60,000 nt of DNA from Phoronis australis (Eukaryota; Phoronida; Phoronidae). Made by a program: the position numbers and the translations under genes. The DNA lies in the NCBI GenBank assembly GCA_002633005.1, contig NMRA01000015.1, positions 1,176,218-1,236,217 of the forward strand. The letters run 5' to 3'. The notes under the pieces were generated by a model. The model searched no databases. It was not told the origin of the DNA and worked only from the letters and a program-made list of their open reading frames with translations. Position 1 is the first letter of the stretch. Every line of letters begins with the position of its first letter. Shown here in pieces: positions 23,301 through 31,722 of this stretch.

Positions 23301-26300
23301 TTTCTGTTTTCTTGAAGTAGTAAATGGTGATGAATTTCAAGAGTTAACTCCCCTGAATACAGATTAAGAGTTCCCTATCACTTCATCAGAGGTCTGTGAG
23401 CACCAACAATTCTCATGGCTTTTGATTTGCATAGCTTAGAAGTTCCTGACTTGATATTCAGGAATAAGTGCCAGATGAACCATTTTCTCACTTCAACTTT
23501 TATTCATTTTTTATTATGCTAAATTAGATTGCAACTCAAGTTAACAGACATGGATCAACTATTAAGGATTCAGACCAAAGGTTTTGTATGGTACCCGGTA
23601 ATTAGCTTCACAACGTTCATTTAGAAAACCTGGCCTTGACACACGTTTCACCATACTCCTCGAGTCCCCGTGGACACCACAACGGGGTGGCTGTGTCATT
23701 GATTGACACACGGACCAGAACACCCGAGCCACCAGCTGTTGTGACCAATACTAAATTATTGATCAGGTACGAGTACGTTGGAGGATACAATCAATAAATC
23801 CTTCACCGCTGCTGAGGGGACCAATCAATAGCCTTCAGCTTCAGTACTAATGGAGCTGGGAGATGGCAGATTTGAGAACGCCAGTGTAACCAATCGATGT
23901 ACATGTCAACTCCACAGCTGATTATGGTAGATTGGATGTGAAGGTTGAATTGTTCTGTGACCTGATTGTTGTAATTTACTTTACACTCACTACTCATCTG
24001 ACTCAATCAAGATGAAAATACTGTGTTGGCTCATACAAATACCAACCAGGAAATATAGCATTGGTGTTTGAGAAATTACAATATAAAAGACAACATGCCA
24101 GCCTCCAGAACTCACAGTGAATCAAGTGTTACTATGGGATACTTGCGCATAGCTTCCCACACCTGAACTGAGAAAATTTCAAGAACATCTAAAGAGTTAC
24201 ATGACCCTAATGCACAAGCAAATTTCCGAAAAAACCTAACAACTCTGCAACTTTCATTCCATGCACACCTATAGGCAAGAATGATCAGGATGGGAGCTTC
24301 CATTAACCTCACCTTGGTTTTTACATGAATGCATGGTAGTTGTTTTTACATGCCTTTGAGAGTTATTTTTGACAGAAAATTTTGGACTGCAGTAATTTTG
24401 AACATGTTGAACAGAAGCATATTTTGAGAGATTAGGCTTATTTTTCATTCAGGAAAGGTTGAGCAGAGACTGACGGATCATTCAGGTAAAGTTGAGCAGA
24501 GACTCACTGATCATTCAGGTAAGGTTGAGCAGAGACTCACTGATCCTGAGTTCACTCTCAGGTAAAATTGAGCAAAGACTCACTGATCCTGAGTTCACTC
24601 TAAACCAGTGTTTAACTGGACTGAAAGGAGAGCAGGGCTCGCAAAATACAACATGGCAACATTACCTGGGCCCGGTCTCCAATCTTTTTACTCGAAACGG
24701 AACTCGAAATTAGGTTTGGCATCTTCTTCTCTACTTTTGGGCGAACTCAAGATAAGTGTCTATTATTCTATCCTCAAGTACACAATAACTTACGTAGATA
24801 ACTTATTGCCCCTAGTTCACAGTTTGTGAATCCAATATTAAAGCAATAAGTTCGAGTTTGAACTCGAAATTTCGAGTTTTTACTCGAGTTTGTAGCACGA
24901 ATATAAGGGTCTTCAAGGGGAAACTTGAACGAGAAACTCCTATGCATAAACTATAATGTATTCGAGCACAGTCTGATAACCAATTCTCTTAAGTTCGCAC
25001 AAAAGGAGCAGAGAAATTGCCAAAAATAGTTTCGAGTTCGTTTCGAGTACAACGATTAGAGACCGGGCCCTGGTCACTAAATGGGAACTGGAGTTGCCAA
25101 ATGAGAGTTGCCATCACCAGGGAAGCCTTGCTGACAAGAGGTAAAAATGAAATCCCTGAAGTTAATGCCAGCGGTCACAAAAAAATGCCCGCCGGTGCAC
25201 CTGAGTTTGTCCGAGTGGCATTTTTTGCTCGAACAGAATATTAGGAGTGTCTTGCATGCTTGGTTCTGACCAATTTCTCTCACTCGGGCTCAATATCCCA
25301 CACACAGACTAGCCTCCTGAGGCAAAAGATCGTGATCTGGCCTTTACGATTTTTGCTGAGCTGTTGCGATTTCCGTCCGTTTACTTCCTGTAGTATTTTG
25401 AGTGCATGCCCGAATGCGGCGTGACGACCTGGAATTTTTAATAGGGCACCCAACAAATTCTAAGGTCCCACTGGCATCTTGCAGGTCCCAAATCAAGTCC
25501 TAAAGTGCTGTGTACATCAAGCTACACATGACTAACAGTCTGTACTGGGAGTTTAATAAAGTCTACCTGGGGAGAGTATACGAGGGCTAAACCATCTCTA
25601 TGGAGCTCTAACGAAGTCTACTCAGAATTTCTTCACACTTTTGGTGTTATCTGACGCACATACGTGGAAGACATGCTTCTATAAACTTATTTAACGCAAT
25701 GCAAGATAGTTGTGAGACACCGCCTTCTATAACCCTTGATGATAAAACACTTCTGCAAATGACCTTCCTATTCTGTCTTATCAGGAGCCTTGAGACTAAA
25801 TCTGATAACAAAACTTCTTGATTATGAACAACCAGATAACGAAAGCAGTAATATGCTGGGGAATATTGCCTTGACAATGAAAAACAGGCCAGTTTCACAA
25901 TCCACAGGATTTATAGGTATTACATAGATACCAAGGCCAGGAGGTGAAGGCAAGTTTGTACCATTGAATACAATGACATCAAAATAACATCCATCAACGG
26001 TTGAGTTAGATTTATCACTTGCACTGTCTGTTGGCTTCAAATGATCCATTCAGATCACCTTGAACATTTAAAGCATTATTTGAGACTATTGAAATACCAG
26101 CCATGGAAATAAACATAGCCACAGAAGCAAATGGATTTGGATTTTGCAAAAAATCAGTTCCATTCTCCTACGCCCTACGATATTCCCAATTTCACTTCAT
26201 ATATCAAAAATATTTTCAACCGAATTATCATGAATTTTACTAATCTGTCGCAACCACAAAGAACAAAATTTTTTTGGCAAGTTGTATCGTCCATTGGCAG

Positions 26301-29300
26301 GCCTTGGCATAGGCAACACGCTGTGTGATTGGTTCACACAAAGCGGTAGTACTAAGTATCATATGAGCAAATATGCACTAGGAATAGATAACAGGACACT
26401 GATGAGATACGGACACGTGTTTACTGAGCAAATGAATTGCAACACATCAGAAGAAAAATTACTGGAATGAACCAACCAAATGTAATGAAATTCTGTGAGC
26501 CTGCATTTCTATAAGCAATTGCAGATAAAATACTCGAATTAATTAGAGTACTTCTGTTATGAGAATGGCATGTATACTCAGGTTTATGGCTCAGTGAATG
26601 TACAGAAGACTCAGTATTCAAGTTCACTTCTGCAATTGGTTTTAAACTTTATGCAGATTCAAGTTGGATCTATAAACTAAACAATCAGAGCGTGTTGAAC
26701 TTCACATTGTGTAGAGCCATAAATCTCTAGCATCAGCTACTGGCCCCAGCTTGTCATTTAATTAACAAGGCTACTCATTTTGATATCTAATTTATATTGG
26801 AGTACAAGCCAGTACAGGCATGACACAGATGGGTTCACATACACGCATTCAGCGCAGCCGGCACACGAGCTTGTCCATTTAATCCTCAAGGAAAACAGGC
26901 GAGAGAGCGAGAGAGAGTGAGAATGCATTTGTAGTTAAAGATGTATTCCCAGATATACCAAGCCCGACTATTGATTTTCCTATTGAACCTTGCCATATTC
27001 AGAATCAAATGTGTATATTTCAGCACACGCCAGTTCAACTAACTTAGAGGGTCAAACACGATTTTACGACAGAATAACATGAAGCAACAATGTGTACACA
27101 GGGCCAAGTAATGTCAAACACAAAACACCACAAATGCAAAGCCAGGCATTTAAGCCTACATAACAGTCACTACACAGTTAAGCACCAACTTTGCTAACAT
27201 TTCATTTAGAGGACTCGAAGTTCCAGTTTTTGCCCATCCAGGTTTTGCTGTCATTTAAGTTAAAAATGGAGAGTGCTTTCCACGGGGAAATCAGGATTAA
27301 TTACAAGTTGCAAGGTGACGCAGGTGAAACAGAGGACACTGAACACAAACCAGTGGCGTTAACATAAATCAGTCTCATAATATTCCTTACTGTGATAGGA
27401 CTTCATTTTGGTTACCAACTCAGCAATGAATGCCTGTGCCATTGCTCAAGAGGGTTTGGGTAACCCTGGAAAATGAAGCTACGTTTAACCTGCAACTGGA
27501 GTTAGCAATCGAAATGGATTCCTATCATGATAAAAAAGAATATTTGACACTGAATAAAAAACCCTAATCTGGAGTTAGTTCTTTAACCAAATGCAGTTTT
27601 AACTGATCGCAGCCACTCACAAACCTGTACATTGAATTGTTTCAAAAGTAAGTGATTTTCTGTCGCAACTGAAAGACGGACAAATTTCCCTTCCTTGCTT
27701 GGCCATGAAAGGGTTATGTGATGTGTGCAGGACCAGTTTCCGCACACTTGCCAATTGCTCCGTTTCGCAATGTATTCCAAAATACTGCAAAAACAATTCA
27801 TTTGACCCCCCTCCCCTCCAAAACTTAATGTACTCGTTATCAGAGCAGGTGATTATCAGTTAATACCAGATATCAGAAATAACATTTTGATCAACGGAGC
27901 TGGCATTTCTGAGGTATGATTTCAAAGAACTGAAAAAATTTTAACATGAATGTCAATAAAGATTGAAAGCATGATAAAATATTAATTTTGAAAAATCTAT
28001 ATTGAAAATCTAAGATTTTGTGCAAAACATTCTACTATCTTGCATTGGTCTAGGTTTAAAAAAGAATGAAACAAGACACACTAAAAATAGTGTTTAAAAT
28101 TGAATACTTTCCCTTGAACAATCCAAATTTATCGCCGTTGTTTACAGATTCATCATATGGATGAGCTTTCAGCTGCATGGAACAGAGCACCACCTTTTGA
28201 TCAGTTGAAGATCGTATTCATCAGGCAAGTGTGTGGTGCAACTAAATGATGTTTTGCCAATTTACAAGTCCAAGCACTGATTGAATGCCAAAGTGAGAAA
28301 GCTTGTCCACTTAGTTCTAAATTGAAGAAAACATACAAAAAGAACTCTTAAGTAACGGGGCGGGCATACAAATGAACAACCTGTCAAACTTAGACACCCT
28401 AGCCAAGAAGCTGTGTTCAGCATTGGCATGACTTATCAGCATTTGGACACCCTGTTCAGCATTTGATGCCCAACTAAAAATAAACAAGTGAGCATAGGTG
28501 TCTGTTATAACTTCCTAAAAGCTAAAAGCAGGTCTGCGAGCTCACTGGTCTGTCCAGATAAAGAAAGTTAGTAAAATATCATTTAAGATATGATAAACTT
28601 TAGTGCAGACTCACACCTTCTCCACCCATATAAACAGGAACAATATTCCATCTCTATGGCAACATAACACACCAATATAAACTTGGGGTCACGCCGCGTC
28701 AATGGTTATGGACATCAGACTTTGGGAAACCTATTTTGGACACCCTATTTTTTAAACGCTGGTCTTAAAGACACTCTGTAGATTTAGCCGGTTTGTACAC
28801 AGATCAATTCCTATACAAACAAACACCTGTAATTTATGAATATTTACTGATGTCATAGAGTACCAGCTGTTTCAGACATATCACCATAACTGTGACAGTA
28901 TTTTGCTCCAAAAAGCATGTTTCATTATTTATTAATCTACTGACGAACGAAGCAGATATCTACATCATTAATTTCGCACGCGCTTACAGTTCAGCTAAAG
29001 GGTATGTATGCACAATATTTCATTTGTATTTTTACTATTTCATATACAGCAATATGGGGGGAAAGAATGAAGAACTAATTTTGCACACTTTAAGTGTGCT
29101 TTTGAAAGCACAAAAACAAAATCCTCAAATCCAGACTAGGATGAAACCAGTGTGAGACAATATAACACACCAACATCATCATCACACTATCAGTTCCTAG
29201 CTTAACATTACACCATTTGTGAAGATTATCATCCAGTCGCACACAATGAATACAGGTCAGTTCTAAATACTCAGTGGATTTACTTAAGAATTTTAAGCAA

Positions 29301-31003
29301 TGTTTTGTTGGCTTGTGCTTTTGTCAGCAGGTCATCGACAACTATTAAACTTCTGCAGTACGGTGTTGGCCTGTATTGATTTTGAGACAAACGGCACAAA
29401 ACTTTTAACGAAATCTGGTCTCAATCCCACCGAGGTGATAGGCTGAATCTCAAACCACCATGTACCGAGATAAAGTGATATTAAGCCCGGGAGCGGGACC
29501 GCATTTTGTTCAGTTTCCCAGTTTGGCTTAAGATCCACACGCGCCAACTTGTAGTCCCAGAAGCTTGAAAAAGTTGGTGAAGAAACATTACTAAAAATTT
29601 CTCAGTCAAGGGAACATTTTTATTTTTTCTGTATCCATTTCCAACAGTACACGAAAATCGGAACAAAACTTTCACCTGAACACACACATGTTGCAACACA
29701 ACATACTTATAGTTGTGCAACTGACTTATGCAGTCACGCACAATGTCTGTTACCGAAGCAGTTACAAGTAGCACGTCGTGACCAGAATCAAGAGAATCAA
29801 AATTGTCTACTTACATGGACAAGAAATCATTTATGGGTTTCCAAAAAAAACTGACAGTTCGCTATTCCTAGAACCCTAACCAGCCAGCTAACTGTGAGAA
29901 GACAAACATCAGAACTGATACAGGTAAAAAACATTGTAATAAACATCATTCTCCAGCTTTTGCAACACAAAAAAGTCTGTCATCAACTTGAAAATAGTAC
30001 GCTTGTGTCACACGCACATACCACAAGCTAAACTTTCTGCATCAACATTCGGTAGATGATAACTTCACTGAAGCTATATCTGCTCCCGAATTCGGTTTTC
30101 TCATGTGTGAAATCAGTTCTGATAATTTGTTGTAACATGTGTGGAAACCTTGTGGAAGTAGAACACCTAACAGGCAAACAGGCATATGATCAATCCACAA
30201 ACTAACCGCAGAACTGAAGAATGGCAATTTTTAGCACTGATAAATAATATGGTTTACTCAAGTAATTGTGTAGTTTTTGATGATACTAATTTTTTATTAG
30301 ATTTTATTTGATCAGTTTTCACCAATACCAGTCCAATGTTGCATATTTATAGTTCATAAGGCTTCACATCAAGGCTATTAAGATCTAGGCACTTCAACCA
30401 CTCTGGTGGAGCCCACCCAGAAGCCAGACTAGCAGGGGCTACTTGTTGAGGTCAAGCTCAGTGCACAAAAAGTCATGAAATGACAAGACAACCCCACTTG
30501 CAGAGCCTCGTCTAAAGCAATAACTAACTGCCAGTTCTTTTGCAGCCCTGAAATCACCTTATGGAATAAATTGAGACCCATTTCATAACAGTAAGGGTCT
30601 AAACCAAAAGTTGATTTTTTTGACGGCAGGCAGGTTCATCTGCTCCATTCACTAGCAGTTGCATTGACTACCAGTACCAGGCAGCCACTGTCCAATGATG
30701 GTTCATATGCTACCTTCCTCCTGGTCAGCGGATGCAATTCTCGCGAATTACTTAGTTACTAAAACATAACACGGCCAATAATAAACACAGTTTGGAATAT
30801 ACCACCTATATACAGAAGGTATGAGTAACTCCGAGACAGTGAATTTACTTTTCTGATCGCTCGATCATCCGATCGATCGAAATTGTGGTGACTGAAGGTT
30901 TGACGTACATTCTGAAATAATACAAAATGTACTTAAGAACAGTTTCAAAGTACGACCGAAGCAAACGATCTAATTAATCATCACAAAACTTTCATACTCA
31001 CAT
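8184..31003 (-). CDS. VAMP: Synaptobrevin / VAMP1-2-3-type R-SNARE, whole coding span
   Basis: Vesicle-membrane SNARE that zippers with syntaxin and SNAP25-type partners to drive vesicle fusion; the family is tail-anchored in the vesicle membrane. Coding exons on the minus strand: 31003-31002 (AT of the start codon), 21434-21369, 19685-19586, 18710-18632, 18125-18046, one of 14521-14470 / 13881-13830 / 12771-12720, then 8389-8184. Junction phases agree throughout and give 194 residues. Residues 1-44 are a Pro/Gly-rich head, about 45-103 the SNARE motif ([11 protein letters not shown], then [13 protein letters not shown] with the zero-layer Arg at 71), WWKNCK at 104-109 the juxtamembrane segment, 110-130 the membrane anchor, 131-194 a tail. 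The anchor exon is a three-way choice. It is divergent from the EFCAB6-type gene, about 200-300 bp away. The single copy and plain VAMP2-like SNARE motif make VAMP4/7/8 unlikely. Confidence 0.93.
8208..8245. repeat. GC-rich 12-bp tandem repeat inside the VAMP tail exon
   Basis: About three units of the type CCTGGCCGGTCC on the plus strand, read on the minus strand as Gly-Thr-Gly-Gln. Because 12 is a multiple of 3, changes in copy number would lengthen or shorten the tail without breaking the frame. Confidence 0.6.
8799..8956. repeat. 52-bp tandem repeat, three copies
   Basis: Units starting TTAAGTA(C/T)AGCTAGTATG recur at 8801, 8853 and 8905, nearly identical. The array ends just before the left target-site duplication of the THAP transposon. 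It is intronic (last intron of VAMP) and non-coding. Confidence 0.85.
8972..11675 (+). mobile_element. THAP-containing DNA transposon, 2.7 kb, with terminal inverted repeats
   Basis: The left end AAGGAGCGTAGTAGTATAGG matches the reverse complement of the right end (AAGGAGTGTACGAGTATAGG), both followed by AGAGTTCACT; weaker similarity (GTTACCG, ACTAGCGC, CCAAG-GGTGAA) extends the repeat to about 90 bp. The 9-mer GTTGATACC directly flanks both ends (8963-8971 and 11676-11684), so the target-site duplication is 7 to 9 bp depending on where the repeat is taken to end. Inside lies a broken THAP coding region. THAP plus a duplication of about 8 bp suggests the P superfamily. I see no recognisable catalytic region, so it is probably non-autonomous. 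It sits in the VAMP last intron. Confidence 0.8.
9080..10041 (+). pseudogene. Degenerate THAP zinc-finger (transposase N-terminus)
   Basis: Exon 1 (9080-9177) starts ATG and reads [18 protein letters not shown] then [11 protein letters not shown], the start of a C2CH THAP finger (first Cys pair at residues 7 and 12), and ends at a good donor, AG|GTAAGG. The acceptor at 9760 continues in phase as RCKHWEP, as expected, but reaches a stop after TL. The rest of the finger is in other frames: ADLMNRVHP near 9777, then [17 protein letters not shown] from about 9811, which supplies the second Cys and His, and [10 protein letters not shown]. At least two frame changes are needed, so the finger is broken. 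It acts as a DNA-binding domain in THAP proteins and P-type transposases. No catalytic region is recognised downstream. Confidence 0.7.
11685..12719. other. VAMP last intron, part proximal to transmembrane exon 6c
   Basis: No coding exon or named repeat is recognised here. With 8390-8962 it makes up the non-transposon part of the last VAMP intron. Confidence 0.5.
12720..12771 (-). CDS. VAMP: VAMP alternative transmembrane exon 6c
   Basis: It encodes [17 protein letters not shown] plus one base, between acceptor ACTTTCAG and donor G|GTAAGT. At 52 bases it enters in phase 0 after WWKNCK and leaves in phase 1 into the tail exon, exactly like exons 6a and 6b. It is the most Ile/Leu-rich of the three and the only one with Trp at the cytosolic edge. 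It is third in transcription order. Using it together with another copy would shift the frame, so it should be mutually exclusive with them. Confidence 0.87.
13830..13881 (-). CDS. VAMP: VAMP alternative transmembrane exon 6b
   Basis: It encodes [17 protein letters not shown] plus one base. The acceptor is TTTACAG and the donor G|GTAAGT. Length 52, phase 0 to 1. It is the closest of the three to the canonical VAMP2 anchor, which also begins with MMI and a Leu-Gly pair, and is Val-rich with two small Gly positions. It shares the core GVVIG with exon 6a, suggesting that these two are the younger duplicates. Confidence 0.9.
14449..14462 (+). promoter_or_regulatory. CTCF-like motif just downstream of transmembrane exon 6a
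   Basis: CCACAAGAGGGCAC matches 13 of 14 positions of CCASYAGRKGGCRS. In the direction of VAMP transcription it begins 7 bases past the 5' splice junction of exon 6a. CTCF bound downstream of a weak exon is known from vertebrates (CD45 exon 5) to pause polymerase and favour inclusion. A role here is inference. Confidence 0.3.
14470..14521 (-). CDS. VAMP: VAMP alternative transmembrane exon 6a
   Basis: It encodes [17 protein letters not shown] plus one base, between acceptor TTTTCAG and donor G|GTAAGT. Length 52, phase 0 to 1. It is first of the three anchor exons after exon 5. It carries three Gly residues and a Ser at the cytosolic edge where the others have Met, so it should be the most flexible, least helix-favouring anchor. 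It has a CTCF-like motif immediately downstream. Confidence 0.87.
14736..14826. repeat. Diverged copy of a foldback element
   Basis: It contains GAGAACCAGTTTT and, downstream, AACTGGTTCTC in inverted orientation, and ends AAGTGACTATTG. The same arrangement, better preserved, is found at 44940-45047. The left outer arm here is not preserved. It lies in the VAMP intron upstream of exon 6a. Confidence 0.6.
14827..17451. other. VAMP intron between exon 5/5' and the transmembrane exons
   Basis: No further SNARE-like or transmembrane exon was found by eye. A minus-strand TGCATG (Fox-type splicing element) lies at 14870-14875, about 350 bases upstream of exon 6a. The rest is ordinary AT-rich intron. 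Confidence 0.45.
17452..17633 (-). CDS. VAMP: Putative alternative SNARE-end exon (exon 5') with its own hydrophobic anchor and stop
   Basis: After a strong pyrimidine tract and CCCAATAG, the frame set by exon 4 reads [20 protein letters not shown] then MWWNNTK. This aligns without gaps to exon 5 ([20 protein letters not shown] then MWWKNCK), including GA-QF and LKRKMWW. Where exon 5 has its donor, this copy has AAG|GTCCAA, a poor donor; the frame stays open through [20 protein letters not shown] and a short basic tail to TGA at 17452. Read as a terminal exon it gives an R-SNARE with changed C-terminal layers and a short private anchor (about 15 hydrophobic residues). The alternative is a decaying duplicate. 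No poly(A) hexamer was seen just downstream, which counts against a terminal exon. Confidence 0.55.
18046..18125 (-). CDS. VAMP: VAMP exon 5: C-terminal SNARE motif and juxtamembrane Trp pair
   Basis: It completes Asp83 with the G from exon 4, then reads [19 protein letters not shown] and MWWKNCK. It holds the C-terminal hydrophobic layers of the SNARE helix, the basic KLKRK patch and the Trp-Trp membrane-interface motif typical of VAMP1/2/3. The acceptor is TCTAG and the donor AAG|GTAGCG, phase 0 at its end so that any of the three anchor exons can follow. Confidence 0.95.
18632..18710 (-). CDS. VAMP: VAMP exon 4: central SNARE motif
   Basis: It reads [19 protein letters not shown] then SELDDRA and one base. 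It includes the zero-layer Arg (LER, residue 71), which makes this an R-SNARE. The acceptor is GGACAG and the donor CAG|GTAATG. The segment is nearly identical to vertebrate VAMP2 across its length. Confidence 0.96.
19586..19685 (-). CDS. VAMP: VAMP exon 3: Pro-rich linker and start of SNARE motif
   Basis: It reads [19 protein letters not shown] then [14 protein letters not shown], ending exactly at a codon before GTAAAG. The Pro/Gly-rich part and [11 protein letters not shown] are hallmarks of VAMP1/2/3. The first base completes Leu23 from exon 2. The acceptor is AATTACAG. Confidence 0.95.
21369..21434 (-). CDS. VAMP: VAMP exon 2: N-terminal head
   Basis: After TGTTCAG, the first G completes the split start codon; the exon then reads [21 protein letters not shown] and two bases, ending at TT|GTAAGT. 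This acidic, Ser/Pro/Gly-rich head is like that of VAMP1/2 (the SA after Met is shared). The joined frame with exon 3 is open, whereas other phases meet stops. Confidence 0.88.
24449..24603. repeat. Tandem repeat of 33- and 43-bp units
   Basis: About four units of the type TCAGGTAA(A/G)(G/A)TTGAGCAG followed by AGACTCACTGATC; the last two units also carry TGAGTTCACTC. Intron 1 of VAMP, non-coding. Confidence 0.75.
24668..25070. repeat. Inverted-repeat (MITE-like) element, about 403 bp
   Basis: The left end GGGCCCGGTCTCCAATC with ACTCGAAACGGAACTCGAAA matches the reverse complement of the right end, GGGCCCGGTCTCTAATC with ACTCGAAACGAACTCGAAA. The interior has further TTCGAG runs and no coding potential. 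It is a typical small non-autonomous DNA transposon in VAMP intron 1. The target duplication is unclear. Confidence 0.75.
25071..30994. other. VAMP intron 1, remaining part
   Basis: No exon with conserved content and matching splice phases was found. Short open frames here show no recognisable domain. Together with 21435-24667 this makes an intron of about 9.6 kb between the split start codon and the head exon, a usual place for enhancers. Confidence 0.5.
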
Positions 31004-31100
31004 TTTTTAGTATGTGCTTTTGAGAGAAATCCCACAAATGAATGCCGTCGAATTTCGCACCAGTAAAAACAAATATGGCGATGAGATCATTCACATCCGG
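31002..31100 (-). other. VAMP: VAMP exon 1: 5' UTR plus first two bases of the start codon
   Basis: The exon ends AAAAAAT|GTGAGTATG, a near-consensus donor. Its last two bases AT plus the first G of exon 2 make the ATG, followed by TCT (Ser). The upstream border (transcription start) is not defined; about 31080-31180 is likely. No other upstream ATG in frame with exon 2 and behind a donor was found nearby. Confidence 0.7.
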
Positions 31101-31340
31101 GTATGTGTGGAAAAAACGGAAGCAACACTTCATTGTTGATATCGGTTAAAAGGTGGCGCACTCACAGCAGCTCGCGCCATCTATTGTAAATAGTGGCCAC
31201 GTGACTCGGCAACAGGTCGGCTGAATACATAGCAACCACAACACTCGCGTGTGTAAGATCGATCCATTGGGGATGTCTAAATGGATTAGTTAAGTAGACT
31301 ACTGCAGGGTTGTTGTGCTGTGATTGTTCAGTAAACAGGT
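31101..31340. promoter_or_regulatory. Divergent promoter region of VAMP and the EFCAB6-type gene
   Basis: The two genes point away from each other across this short stretch. It is richer in CpG than its surroundings and holds a YY1-like AGATGGCG on the minus strand (31175-31182), an E-box CACGTG (31199-31204), an X-box-like GTGACT-C-GGCAAC (31201-31213) and a second half-site AGCAAC (31231-31236). A possible non-coding first exon of the plus gene ends at 31338 with AACAG|GTGAGA and would join the acceptor before 31558. Confidence 0.6.
31201..31213 (+). promoter_or_regulatory. X-box-like (RFX) site
   Basis: GTGACTCGGCAAC fits the RFX consensus GTNRCC-(0-3)-RGYAAC with one mismatch and a one-base spacer. 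X-boxes mark promoters of cilium genes in animals, which suits the EFCAB6-type gene that starts about 350 bases downstream. Confidence 0.4.
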
Positions 31341-31571
31341 GAGAAAGGTAATTGGTGGCATAAGACCCCAATTATTGGTGTTTTTGCCTGAGAAACGGAC
31401 TCCCTACTGTAGACATCTTCATCAGGATAAAATTTTAGTAAGCCATAATAATTAATATTGACCTTTTAACTTTTTGACAGCTCAGTGAACCCGAGAGTTC
31501 ATTGCACTGTGCCTATGCCGGTATGGGCTTGTATAGGTTTTCAATTATTTTTTTCAGACTGTTTAACCTAG

Positions 31572-31722
31572 ATGTCTGCCTCAGCGCTAGTTATGCCTGG
31601 GGCCATGCGTCCCAATACCTCGGGGGTCGTCTTCACACCTAGACCTGTGCTTAGGACCAGTGCAGGAAGCCGTCCTGCTACACCTAATGGCAGAAGGAGT
31701 GTGCCAATTCCATACCAAAAAG
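31572..31722 (+). CDS. EFCAB6: EFCAB6 coding exon 1: start and basic head
   Basis: The acceptor TTTTTCAG lies before 31558 and ATG is at 31572. It reads MSASALVMPGAMRPNTSGVV then a Ser/Pro/Arg-rich stretch to PIPYQK and one base before GTGAGT. It has no folded domain; SRPATPNGRR looks like a phosphorylatable, microtubule-binding type of sequence. This ATG was chosen because the frame upstream is non-coding and it lies 14 bases inside the exon. Confidence 0.82.
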
